Source: Stieleria varia (GTDB taxonomy: Bacteria > Planctomycetota > Planctomycetia > Pirellulales > Pirellulaceae). From it: a stretch of 64,000 bases of DNA. A program made the translations under genes and the position numbers. The stretch spans positions 9,486,001-9,550,000 of the forward strand of contig NZ_CP151726.1 in the NCBI RefSeq assembly GCF_038443385.1. The letters run 5' to 3'. The notes beneath the pieces are model-generated. The model had not been told where the DNA came from. It did no database searches and was given only the letters and a program-made list of their open reading frames with translations. Positions within the stretch are counted from its first letter, which is position 1, and the number at the start of each line of letters is the position of its first letter. Shown one piece after another: positions 28,981 through 36,526 of the stretch.

Positions 28981-29891
28981 TGGCTGGGCTGGCACAGAAG
29001 GAGTCGTATCCGAACTCCATAGAGTTGCTTCTTTGGAACAGATCTTGGTCTGACGAAGACTTGGTGAAATTCTTTGAATACGTATTCAAAATGTTTCCCG
29101 TATTATCTGAGTCTGGCCACGTGTTTGGGATCTCCGGCAAAGGCTGGCGGACATTTTACCCGACCGATAAATTCCTTGGTGCACTCAAGAATCGAGGGCC
29201 AAAAGAACTTGGCACAATAATATTTCGTGAACTTGATCCTCGGCTCGACATTCGCTTTGATCGCGACCCGCTCGACTGCGGTCGTGTGAATATCGCTTGT
29301 TCAATTGATGAGTGGAATGATAAGGGTGGCAGTCAAATCTTACGGGACCTTCTTGATTTTCTTGAGGTAGATTATGGGCATTTAAATCCAACAAAATATT
29401 TTAACATCGACCATTTCCATCGGGTCGCAGCTGCACCTACGTTTGAGGGGTCGCTGATATGTGTGTGGGAGCCGCCCGCAAGCGACAAACTACTTCCAGC
29501 AAGCACTTACGAAGAGCTTCTTTCCTTGTGGGAACGTGATCGAGGATACCGATCAAAGGATCCAGTAGTCTACGTTGAAAGGCCGGTTCTTGTCTATCCT
29601 GTCTCTGTACTATGCGACTTCCATCTTTCGATTCCTGTGCGCAAGAACTGTTCCTTGCGAGATTGGATTGGCCAACGTTCTGACAGAGGCGTTATTGAGA
29701 ATGTGAATCAAGTTAACTATTTTTGGAAGGTTGAGCCTGATTGCATCGAGTCAGTCACGAAAGAGCTTTGGACTGCTGGGTTCTTTAATGCGAGTGAACA
29801 TTTTGAAATTGGAGGTTGGGATGGCGAACTCCAGCTACCACTTTTCAGGCACATCAAGCAGTTGGAAAGGCATTTGTTCAAAAGCAAGTAG
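28980..29891 (+). CDS. Hypothetical protein, candidate immunity protein for the RHS toxin
   Basis: A 303-residue soluble protein, starting at the ATG that shares its A with the RHS stop codon. No signal peptide or membrane segment. I do not recognise a named family with confidence. Segments such as SGHVFGISGKGWRTFYPTDK and ECHTIE-free, acidic/aromatic-rich stretches give it the look of immunity proteins. Base composition is AT-richer than the flanking core genes and matches the RHS C-terminal cassette, so the two probably arrived together. Position immediately after an RHS tip, translational coupling and shared composition are the reasons for the immunity assignment; it is an inference. Confidence 0.6.
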   Translation: MAGLAQKESYPNSIELLLWNRSWSDEDLVKFFEYVFKMFPVLSESGHVFGISGKGWRTFYPTDKFLGALKNRGPKELGTIIFRELDPRLDIRFDRDPLDCGRVNIACSIDEWNDKGGSQILRDLLDFLEVDYGHLNPTKYFNIDHFHRVAAAPTFEGSLICVWEPPASDKLLPASTYEELLSLWERDRGYRSKDPVVYVERPVLVYPVSVLCDFHLSIPVRKNCSLRDWIGQRSDRGVIENVNQVNYFWKVEPDCIESVTKELWTAGFFNASEHFEIGGWDGELQLPLFRHIKQLERHLFKSK

Positions 29892-29980
29892 CTCTTACTT
29901 GTTACCGGCCTTTTTGGTGTCGGTCAAGAAAAGGTGTCAGGACTCTTTTTCGGCTCTGTGAGTTCTGTTAAACTCACAGA

Positions 29981-30177
29981 ATGGGTCGAGCCAAACGCGC
30001 TGACGAGGCGGGAGCGATTTACCACGCGTTGAACCGTGGCAACGGCAGGGCTACGATTTTCCACAAGCCGGAAGACTACGATGCCTTCGAACGCATTTTG
30101 GCCCAAGGGCTGGAGCGATACCCGTGTCAATTGCTCGCCTACCAGTTGATGCCCAATCACTGGCATTTGGTCCGTCA
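29981..30177 (+). pseudogene. REP-associated tyrosine transposase (RAYT), N-terminal fragment
   Basis: Starts with ATG 29981 (MGRAKRADEAGAIYHALNRG) and runs through the HUH motif MPNHWHLV, then breaks off into repeat DNA at about 30178. The catalytic Tyr region and the C-terminus are missing. The preceding 24 bp include CTGTGAGTT and its complement around a 5-base loop (hairpin), a probable REP associated with this RAYT. The fragment lies between copies of TGTTACCGGCCTTTTTG at 29901 and 30180. Confidence 0.85.
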
Positions 30178-30179
30178 GC

Positions 30180-30401
30180 TGTTACCGGCCTTTTTGATGT
30201 CGCATTTTTGGCCGAAATGAGACTGGGTGGATTTTTGGTTCTTCTGAGGGGTGCGTGGCCGAATTGTTGCGAAGATTGGAGAGGCCTCTCTGTTACCGGC
30301 CTTTTTGATGTCGCATTTTTGGCCGAATTGAGACTGGGTGGATTTTTGGTTCTCTTGAGGGGTGCGTGGCCGAATTGTTGCGAAGATTGGAGAGACCTCT
30401 C
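30180..30401. repeat. 111-bp tandem repeat, two copies
   Basis: Copies begin at 30180 and 30291 with TGTTACCGGCCTTTTTGATG and end with the AAGATTGGAGAG...CCTCTC segment. They differ at only a few positions. A third partial copy of the start lies at 29901, before the RAYT fragment. The array truncates the RAYT gene. Confidence 0.88.
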
Positions 30402-30541
30402 GACGGCGTTTTCTCAATCGACTCTCTTGGGATGGTCTTGGCCGAATTGAGATCGGATGGTTTCATTGACCAGAAGTGACTCATTGTTCACGGTCTCTTT
30501 CTGCGATCGCTCGGGCCGGATCGACTCGACAGCGCATCAAA

Positions 30542-30572
30542 AATGCGACCGTCCTTTTGGAACGGTCGCATT
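30542..30572 (-). terminator. Hairpin terminator for the CHC2 gene
   Basis: An 11-bp stem AATGCGACCGT/ACGGTCGCATT with a 9-base loop is followed on the minus strand by TTT. It lies 55 bp past the CHC2 gene stop. A related hairpin with compensating changes occurs at 31555-31583, so it may instead be part of a repeat. Confidence 0.6.
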
Positions 30573-30626
30573 GCGATCTGCTTGTTTCCGATGATACCGG
30601 CACGATGCGGTGGCAACAGGTTTAGC

Positions 30627-30965
30627 TCACGAAGATTGTGATGAGGCCTGTTGCGACGGGGCGGATTGGCCGAGGTCGCTTCGGTATTGCTCCAGCCAAC
30701 CTTCCAGGATTTTCACCGCCGGCAAGAAGTCGTGCCCGTAGTGCATCATCAAGTCGATGTTGTTGGTGTTCTCCCCGCAACAGAAGCAATGAGCCATGTT
30801 GTTTTTCGGATTCACCGTCGCACGTACTTCGCCGCAACGGGGACACTGAAAACGAAAGTATCCGTCCGCTTGTTTCCCGATCGGACCGCGACGACCCAGT
30901 CGACATACGGTCAATTTCATCGGTAATTCGTTGCGAATCGCTCGCAGGAGTTGTTTGGTAATCAT
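30627..30965 (-). CDS. CHC2-type zinc-finger protein (DnaG-like), mobile-element associated
   Basis: A 112-residue protein with a zinc-binding pattern like that of DnaG primase: CPRCGE at about residue 40 and HCFCCGE about 19 residues later (FQCPRCGEVRATVN ... NMAHCFCCGENTNNID). It is too short to be a primase, with no TOPRIM domain. It lies 45 bp downstream of an ExeA-like ATPase remnant on the same strand. I recall that pairing from planctomycete transposon-like modules (integrase, ATPase, CHC2 protein). Its role is probably DNA binding linked to transposition (inference). It seems complete. Confidence 0.75.
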   Translation of the reverse strand: MITKQLLRAIRNELPMKLTVCRLGRRGPIGKQADGYFRFQCPRCGEVRATVNPKNNMAHCFCCGENTNNIDLMMHYGHDFLPAVKILEGWLEQYRSDLGQSAPSQQASSQSS

Positions 30966-31010
30966 AGGCTTGCCCGAAGGGTGAAGTAAAGAAGTGGGTG
31001 GGGATGATCT

Positions 31011-31298
31011 TCAAAAATCCGTCAGGTCGACCTCCTTTTGCCAGTGGGGTTGCATCAGCACGCGGTTGACCAAGTCGATGTCGATCGTCGTGCCGGACGA
31101 CGCACGCACCGCTTCGAGCATCGAAGCCAGACAGAGGTTGCGGCAACGACGAAGCACTCCGTCGGCGGTGCGGATGATCAACTCGATCGCACCGGCGGTG
31201 AACGTGTTGTGCCCCAATCCGATGCGATCAAGCTGGCCCTCGATGAACTCACGCATCGCGTCTTCGTGAAGACGTTTGGTTATGACCGAGTAGGTCAC
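31011..31298 (-). pseudogene. ExeA/TniB-like AAA ATPase, C-terminal fragment
   Basis: About 95 residues matching the C-terminal winged-helix part of ExeA/TniB-type ATPases (ITKRLHEDAMREFIEGQLDR and TADGVLRRCRNLCLASMLEA). The Walker A and B parts are missing: homology ends at about 31300, just where a palindromic element begins (31314). Full-length relatives are roughly 270 residues. It is the remnant of a transposition helper module with the CHC2 gene downstream. Confidence 0.75.
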
Positions 31299-31313
31299 AC
31301 CGCCTTTTCGTAG

Positions 31314-31440
31314 GTCATGCTGTGCATGACGAAATACGGTACGCTTGCCGTCGCGCTCGGAGGCCCGGATTCAGGAAACGCTTCGTGACATGCGGTATCA
31401 CCTCGTAGTGATGAACGGATGGTGTCATGCACAGCATGAC
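31314..31440. repeat. 127-bp element with 17-bp perfect inverted ends
   Basis: The ends GTCATGCTGTGCATGAC (31314-31330) and its complement (31424-31440) are each themselves hairpins (7-bp arms, 3-base loop). The interior is not coding. It abuts the truncation point of the ATPase fragment. Confidence 0.8.
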
Positions 31441-31812
31441 TTACTGGAATCTCTGTTCGTTTTTATTGCTCTCCACCATTCGATGATTTGCATTGCTGGG
31501 CCACTGTGTCGATCGCGCTGGCCGGATCGGCTCGCCGCTATCGTCGCATGCAAAATGCAACCGCTGTCGCACAGCGGTTGCATCTCGATGGTTTTCGCTA
31601 CAGGGCTAAGTTCAGGGCGACTTCACCCGCGCATTGCGATGAACACGCTGGGAACGGTTCTTCTGTCTGACCCATCTGCGCTTGCTGCTGTTCCAGCCAG
31701 GTTGGCAATCTGACAACAGTGAATTTCGTGGAACTCCAGGGAACCATTCATTGAATGTACGCCAACGATCGCCCGGCTTTCGCTGGGTTGGTAGACTTGG
31801 TGGACTACGGAG
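31441..31812. other. Gene-free stretch with one REP-like hairpin
   Basis: No supported gene. It contains a perfect 13-bp stem ATGCAACCGCTGT with a 3-base loop at 31555-31583, preceded from 31511 by GATCGCGCTGGCCGGATCGG. Both parts are diverged copies of the sequence at 30505-30572. The rest shows no recognisable feature. Confidence 0.6.
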
Positions 31813-32707
31813 CTTCGCTGGGGTCAGGCCTTGCATTGGGTTTTCGACGGTAATAGATTCGACAGCCGTCTGATCCTCCTCCGCTCCAGGGTTGACCATG
31901 CCTCGTCCTCACCGCGTCCAGTTCCCCGGGGCTATTTATCACCTGATCACCCGGGGTGATGGCCGACGGGCACTGTTTCACGATGAGGGACACTACGAAC
32001 GCTTCACCCGTGGACTCACTGAGCAAGTCTCCCGGTGCGGCTGGGAGGTCTTTGCGTTTTGCTGGATGCCCAATCACATCCACGCGCTCGTTCGCACACC
32101 CGAGCCGAACCTGGCCACCGGCATGCAGCACTGGCTTTCCGGATACGCCAACTGGTATGCCAAACGCAACCGACGCACCGGGCATCTGTACCAGGGTCGC
32201 TACAAGGCCTTCACGGCGGGGCCGATGCGAATAAGGCCTACCGGAAATACGTCAGCGAGGGTTTGGCCCAGGGGCATGACCTTTTGAAGGACACGATGCA
32301 CGGCTGGGTGTACGGCAGCGAGTCGTTTCTTCGTCGGATGTTGGAATTGGCCGAGAGCGGGGACGAGACCAGGCATCGCAGCGTCAGCCGTCGATTATTT
32401 AGCGTCGATCCGGCAGAACTGATTGCAGCGGTCGCCGAAGACCATGGCGTGGCCGCGTCGGACCACGCAGTGTTTCGCTCCTCAGCTCCCGGTCGGGACA
32501 TGGCGGCGTGGCTGTGTCGTCGGTGGACCGGGGCGACTTTGGCAGAATTGGGCGAGGCGTTCGGTGTCAGCGGAATAGGCAGCGTCTCGGGGCTTGTCCG
32601 CCGAGCCGAGCGACGACATGCCGAGTCGCCGTCGTGGCGACGACGGGCGGCTTCGATTGAGGACAGACTGCAACTGAAAACCCAATGCAAAGCCTGACCC
32701 CGGCGAA
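31813..32707 (+). mobile_element. RAYT unit flanked by about 33-bp inverted repeats
   Basis: The left end at 31813-31845 (CTTCGCTGGGGTCAGGCC and on) is the inverted complement of 32675-32707 with only a few mismatches. Both contain GGGGTCAGGCnTTGCATTGG-type sequence. The enclosed gene is a decayed RAYT. Inverted REPs bracketing the transposase are the arrangement expected for RAYT loci. Confidence 0.8.
31898..32697 (+). pseudogene. REP-associated tyrosine transposase (RAYT), frameshifted and internally deleted
   Basis: The first part (ATG 31898, MPRPHRVQFPGAIYHLITRG) has the HUH motif MPNHIHALV and the Tyr-bearing WLSGYANWYAKRNRRTGHLY. The reading frame breaks near 32222, just after GRYKAF. 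The usual segment after it (the VARYIHLNP-like block) is missing, and coding resumes in another frame at NKAYRKYVSEGLA, continuing to the stop at 32697. The C-terminal part contains a helix-turn-helix-like LAELGEAFGVSGIGSVSGL segment. Function is almost certainly lost. Confidence 0.87.
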
Positions 32708-32741
32708 GCCCTTCCCGGACAGTGTTGACTTCCGACAGTGC

Positions 32742-33647
32742 CTACTTTCGTGCGGTGCGTGGGGCGTCGTCCAAGTATCGCTCGGTCATTCGGGCACGGT
32801 ACTCCATCATGCTGTTGGCTCCTTGGAAACCGACAACCGTTTCGTCCCAATTGAGTTCTTTATTGAGCAGGTGTCCGTTGTCCATGTCGAACTTGATCGT
32901 TCCATTGCTTAGCTGCTGAACGACTTGAGCCCGGATGGATTCGTCATCCATGGGAGTGAGTGGTTCGCTGCGGATGGAGATCGTAGCGACGCCGCTTTTT
33001 ACCTTTTCCAGCGTGTACAACTCGCGGATCTTGATGATCTTCATCGTCGCTTCTTCCGTCCGCGTCTTCACTTCACGGGGCACCGCCCAAGAACCGCCGA
33101 TGGCGATGGGCTCTTCAGGAAAGGCGATCACGAGCGAGCCCATCCCCAGATTGGCTTTGCTGCCGCCGAAGTCTTCACGGTCGGTCTCCTGACCGCGCGG
33201 ATTGATCGTCACGGTGGAAAGTTTTTCACCGATCTGCTCGGCGACTTTGCCGAACATCGTCGGTGCAATTTCTCCCGACGTGCTGCTCCAACGAACCTCT
33301 TCCTTGTCACCTTGCTGTTGCGTCATCTCGACGGTGTCAACGATGTGATCAAAAGTCATCTTCTCGCCGTCGACGTTGACCACATCCCAGTGACGATGAC
33401 TGATGGTGTGAACCTGTGAAACGTCTTCGGTTCCCTCGATCCGCGTTTTGGTTTTCGCCATGTGGGTGACTTCAAAATGAAGTTGCTGTCCATCGGCGAT
33501 GGAATGCCGCAGCAGGTAGGTCTGGCCATCGACTTTTGCGTCGTCGTCGGCACATACATGGGACAGAGGTGCGATGCAAATCAGGGTGACGGCGGCGGTC
33601 ACGGACAAAAAACTCGAAGCAAATCGAAACACGATCACGGTCTCCAT
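32742..33647 (-). CDS. Secreted hypothetical protein (DUF6263-like)
   Basis: A 301-residue protein with an N-terminal signal peptide (hydrophobic core FLSVTAAVTLICIAPLSHVC, probable cleavage near VCA-DD). The rest is beta-rich, with a repeated theme of threonine/valine strands (QLHFEVTHMAKTKTRIEG, MTFDHIVDTVEMTQQQ, GGSWAVPREVKT, SGVATISIRSE). That layout resembles DUF6263 or similar planctomycete secreted proteins, but I cannot assign a function. It stands alone. MITE copy B lies about 180 bp upstream of its start, so its promoter must be between them or inside the MITE end. Confidence 0.75.
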   Translation of the reverse strand: METVIVFRFASSFLSVTAAVTLICIAPLSHVCADDDAKVDGQTYLLRHSIADGQQLHFEVTHMAKTKTRIEGTEDVSQVHTISHRHWDVVNVDGEKMTFDHIVDTVEMTQQQGDKEEVRWSSTSGEIAPTMFGKVAEQIGEKLSTVTINPRGQETDREDFGGSKANLGMGSLVIAFPEEPIAIGGSWAVPREVKTRTEEATMKIIKIRELYTLEKVKSGVATISIRSEPLTPMDDESIRAQVVQQLSNGTIKFDMDNGHLLNKELNWDETVVGFQGANSMMEYRARMTERYLDDAPRTARK

Positions 33648-33828
33648 ACACGGAATCGGAGGGACGGGGAAAACGTGCTCGTGAAACTCGCAGAATCGTT
33701 ATGCCGCGGCAAGACGGATTCTGGATGGCGAGGCGGCGTGTCGCACAGTCGGATGCAATGCACGCATTGCTCAGCGCGCGATAGAGAACAACCGGTTCTT
33801 CCATTCCTAGTGCAACGTCCAAGCTAAC

Positions 33829-34142
33829 CCTGGACTGTTCAAAGTTTGGTGTTGACATTGTTTTTTCAGTCCATGTTTTTGTTCTATGCATCGCAATCGA
33901 AGTGAGCCTCAGGCGCTAGCCGTGGGCCGGCACCACAATCCGCCTCAGGCCCACGGCTAGCGCCTGAGGCTCACTGGGGCTACCAGCTGCGCCGGCAGTA
34001 GGGACATAGCCCAGTCCGTACCCAGGGTTGCAGCGTCATTCGCCAAGGCGAATGACGGCTTTGACCCTGGGCTATGCTGTCAAGCGTCTTCGGCGTAGGG
34101 AGAAAGGATGCGCATGCCAATCCCCAAGTCTTGAACAGCCCT
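33829..34142 (+). repeat. MITE copy B (with a secondary hairpin insertion)
   Basis: The left terminal repeat (CTGGACTGTTCAAAGTTTGG), interior and 27-bp hairpin arms match the other copies. After GGGACATA, however, the usual tail is replaced by another palindrome and a diverged right end (CTTGAACAGCCC). It lies between the 5' region of the DUF6263-like gene and the 3' end of rplL. Confidence 0.85.
34005..34076. repeat. Nested hairpin element inside MITE copy B
   Basis: The central stem CGTCATTCGCC/GGCGAATGACG has a 2-base loop. It is flanked by CCCAGGGT/ACCCTGGG and outer CATAGCCC/GGGCTATG. It is absent from the other MITE copies, so it was probably acquired after MITE insertion. Confidence 0.75.
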
Positions 34143-34387
34143 GTGCGTAAAACCCGTGGTCTGACGGCCAGCGGCTATGGCTCCCGTCCAGCGTTTGATA
34201 GCACAACCATGCTAAGCGGGACGCTCTCTATGGCACTGTGGCTGATGAATCCAGTGACAATCCTTGGACACTCTTAGCCCGGATTATTCACGCCACTGAC
34301 TACAGCCTTCGCAATACGTTTGCACCAAACGGTTTACGCGGATTGGCACGAAAACAGTCTGCGCATATCAGCCGGGTTATCGCGCAG

Positions 34388-34427
34388 CAAAAAGCTCGAA
34401 CTCGCCAATAGCGAAGAGTTCGAGCTG
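34388..34427 (-). terminator. Rho-independent terminator of the rplAJL operon
   Basis: Read on the minus strand: stem AGCTCGAACTC/GAGTTCGAGCT, a loop of about 12 bases, then TTTTT. It lies about 35 bp after the rplL stop codon. Confidence 0.8.
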
Positions 34428-34459
34428 TTGTTTTAAGAGGCTTTGAGAGGGGAGCGGAA

Positions 34460-34870
34460 CTACTTGAGTTCGATGCTTCCGCCGGCTTCTTCGATTTCTG
34501 CCTTGATCTTGTCGGCGTCTTCTTTCGAAACGCCTTCTTTGAGCGTTGCAGGAACGCCTTCGACCATCTTCTTGGCTTCCATCAGCGAAGCACCGGTGAG
34601 GTTCTTGACGACCTTGACGACGTTGAGCTTCTTGTCGCCGAAACCGGTCAGGATGACGTCGAACTCGGTTTGCTCAGCAGCGGCTTCTTCAGTCGCAGCG
34701 GGACCGGCCATCATGATTGCGCCACCACCGGCGGCAGGCTCGATGCCGTGCACGTCTTTGAGGTAGTCGCTCAACTCTTTGGCTTGCTTCAGGGTCAATT
34801 CGGCGATCTTGTCGCCCATTTCTTTTGCTTCGGCGCTGAACTCAGCGACTGCGGTTGCTTCTTCGGACAT
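34460..34870 (-). CDS. rplL: 50S ribosomal protein L7/L12
   Basis: A 136-residue stalk protein that recruits translational GTPases. The N-terminal dimerisation helices (KIAELTLKQAKELSDYLKDV), an Ala/Gly-rich hinge (AAGGGAIMMAGPAATEEAA) and the C-terminal factor-binding domain (FDVILTGFGDKKLNVVKVV, then EAKKMVEGVPATLKEGVSK) are all present. Last gene of a three-gene minus-strand operon, 78 bp after rplJ. A GAGGT ribosome-binding site precedes the ATG. A terminator follows, and rpoB/rpoC are not downstream as in most bacteria. Confidence 0.98.
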   Translation of the reverse strand: MSEEATAVAEFSAEAKEMGDKIAELTLKQAKELSDYLKDVHGIEPAAGGGAIMMAGPAATEEAAAEQTEFDVILTGFGDKKLNVVKVVKNLTGASLMEAKKMVEGVPATLKEGVSKEDADKIKAEIEEAGGSIELK

Positions 34871-34948
34871 ATCACTTACCTCAAAAAACGGATGGACGGT
34901 TGTTTGTAAAGAAGAAAAGGGAGGGTGTTGGTTTCAGCTTCTGGCGAA

Positions 34949-35473
34949 TCACTCGTCGCCGTCGCCGATCTGCTTGATTTGGCTGTTGAGCTTCTTGCCG
35001 GGGCCAAGCATCGCGGCGGACAGTCGGGCTCCAGGGCCGAGAATCTGTCCAACCAGCATCGAAATCTGTTCTTCGCGGGATGGCCATTTACTGACCGCAC
35101 GAACGCCTTCGGCATCGAGGGCTTCGCCATCCATGACACCGCCGCTGGTTTTAAAGACATCGAATTTATCTTTGTCTTTATCCAGTCGAACGATTTCTTT
35201 GACCAGCGAGACGAAGTCGTCGCCACCAAAGCACACAGCGACTTGGCCCGCTGCGCCTTCGAAGGCAGGAGCCAGTGAGGTTCCCTCGGTTGCTCGGCGA
35301 GCAAGCGATTTCTTAACGACGACCAAGGTGATGTTCTTGCTCGCCAATTCAGTGCGTAGTTCGTTGGTCGTGTTGGCATCCATTCCAGGATAGGTGACCA
35401 GCACGGCGTCTTTGACACCGTCGAGTCGCCGCTGGATATCGCGGGTCACGAGTTGTTTGACGTATTTACTCAT
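34949..35473 (-). CDS. rplJ: 50S ribosomal protein L10
   Basis: A 174-residue base of the L7/L12 stalk. N-terminal MSKYVKQLVTRDIQRRLDG, the rRNA-binding ELRTELASKNITLVVVKKSL region, and a C-terminal helical tail (SMLVGQILGPGARLSAAM) that binds L7/L12 dimers. It follows rplA by 89 bp. In many bacteria L10-(L7/L12)4 represses its own operon by binding a leader. A leader could be in the rplA-rplJ gap, but no conserved fold was confirmed by eye. Confidence 0.97.
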   Translation of the reverse strand: MSKYVKQLVTRDIQRRLDGVKDAVLVTYPGMDANTTNELRTELASKNITLVVVKKSLARRATEGTSLAPAFEGAAGQVAVCFGGDDFVSLVKEIVRLDKDKDKFDVFKTSGGVMDGEALDAEGVRAVSKWPSREEQISMLVGQILGPGARLSAAMLGPGKKLNSQIKQIGDGDE

Positions 35474-35562
35474 CGGATAGGTTCACTGCGAGATTCGCGA
35501 ATGGTTTTGTTGGGGTCCGCTGTGTCAAGTTCAACGCTGTGAAGATGACTGAGCAGTACTCG

Positions 35563-36240
35563 TTAGCAAGCAACACGAACACTGGGGCTCATCGTCGCAC
35601 AAATCGCTACGCCTTTGACGTAAGTTCCTTTGACGGCCTGCGGCTTGAGGCTGTCAACGAACTTGATGAATGCGTTGATATTATCGACAAGCTTGGGGGT
35701 GTCAAAGCTGATCTTTCCGACCATCGCATGGACGTTTCCGCCCTTGTCATTTCGGAATTCAACCTTACCCGCCTTGTACTCACCAACCACCTTGGCGACA
35801 TCAGGGGTCACGGTTCCGGCACGTGGGCTGGGCATCAAACCACGGGGACCGAGTACACGTCCCAAAGGACCGACCAGCCCCATCATGTCGGGTGCAGCGA
35901 TACAAACATCAAAGTCTGTCCAGCCGTCTTTGATCTTCTTGGCCAAGTCATCCTGTCCGACCTCATCGGCACCGGCTTGCTCAGCGGCTTTGGCGGCGTC
36001 GCCTTTGGCGAAAACGACAACCCGCTGCGTCTTTCCAATCCCGTGGGGCAGAACCAAGCTGCCGCGAATGATCTGATCGGCTTGATTGGGATCAACACCC
36101 AGACGCATGTGGATTTCGACCGTTTGATCAAACTTGGTCGAATCGTATTTCTTGAGAGCCTCAACTGCCTCACTGAGAGGAAGCAAGCTGGATGGCTGTT
36201 TTTTGATAGCAGCGCGGTAGCGCTTTGATTTTTTACCCAT
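35563..36240 (-). CDS. rplA: 50S ribosomal protein L1
   Basis: A 225-residue L1 protein of the E-site stalk. Typical segments: MGKKSKRYRAAI, DQTVEIHMRLGVDPNQADQ, the LPHGIGKTQRVVVFAKGD block, the MGLVGPLGRVLGPRGLMPSP signature and GKISFDTPKLVDNINAFI. It is the first gene of the operon here. rplK, nusG and secE, which usually precede it, are not in the window; a CinA-domain gene lies upstream instead. Confidence 0.98.
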   Translation of the reverse strand: MGKKSKRYRAAIKKQPSSLLPLSEAVEALKKYDSTKFDQTVEIHMRLGVDPNQADQIIRGSLVLPHGIGKTQRVVVFAKGDAAKAAEQAGADEVGQDDLAKKIKDGWTDFDVCIAAPDMMGLVGPLGRVLGPRGLMPSPRAGTVTPDVAKVVGEYKAGKVEFRNDKGGNVHAMVGKISFDTPKLVDNINAFIKFVDSLKPQAVKGTYVKGVAICATMSPSVRVAC

Positions 36241-36332
36241 ATTTTCACGACTCGAGTTGGTCGGGTGGTTTTAGCAAAATCACCAGTCCCGCCGGAACGA
36301 CAAGCCCAGCGGCGGCAAATTCTCCCACTTCA

Positions 36333-36354
36333 TCTCAGCTCTTATCGGCTGAGA
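36333..36354 (-). promoter_or_regulatory. Small hairpin in the rplA 5' leader
   Basis: Perfect 7-bp stem TCTCAGC/GCTGAGA with an 8-base loop, about 95-115 bp upstream of the rplA start. It could be part of an L1 or L10 autoregulatory leader, but I see no full match to a known ribosomal leader. Low confidence. Confidence 0.25.
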
Positions 36355-36526
36355 GGATGGGGAATGTTGCGAATTTCGGCGATGCCGTCAACGCCAAAAC
36401 ACCGCAACGAGGCGACTTTTTTGTCGAATCGGCTCTCGGACGCAAGATGGGGGCCGAAAAATGAGGGCAAAACTCGGTTTTGGCTGAGTGATTGTGGTGG
36501 ATCCGACGACGGCAACAGGATACCAG

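Noticed and set aside
30180..30401. Possible CRISPR array
   Set aside because: Only two adjacent copies of a 111-bp unit, with no spacers; it is a simple tandem duplication.
31345..31713. 122-codon plus-strand frame
   Set aside because: It crosses a palindromic element and a hairpin and has no protein-like features.
33462..33827. 121-codon plus-strand frame
   Set aside because: Mostly antisense to the signal-peptide end of the DUF6263-like gene; low-complexity, no motif.
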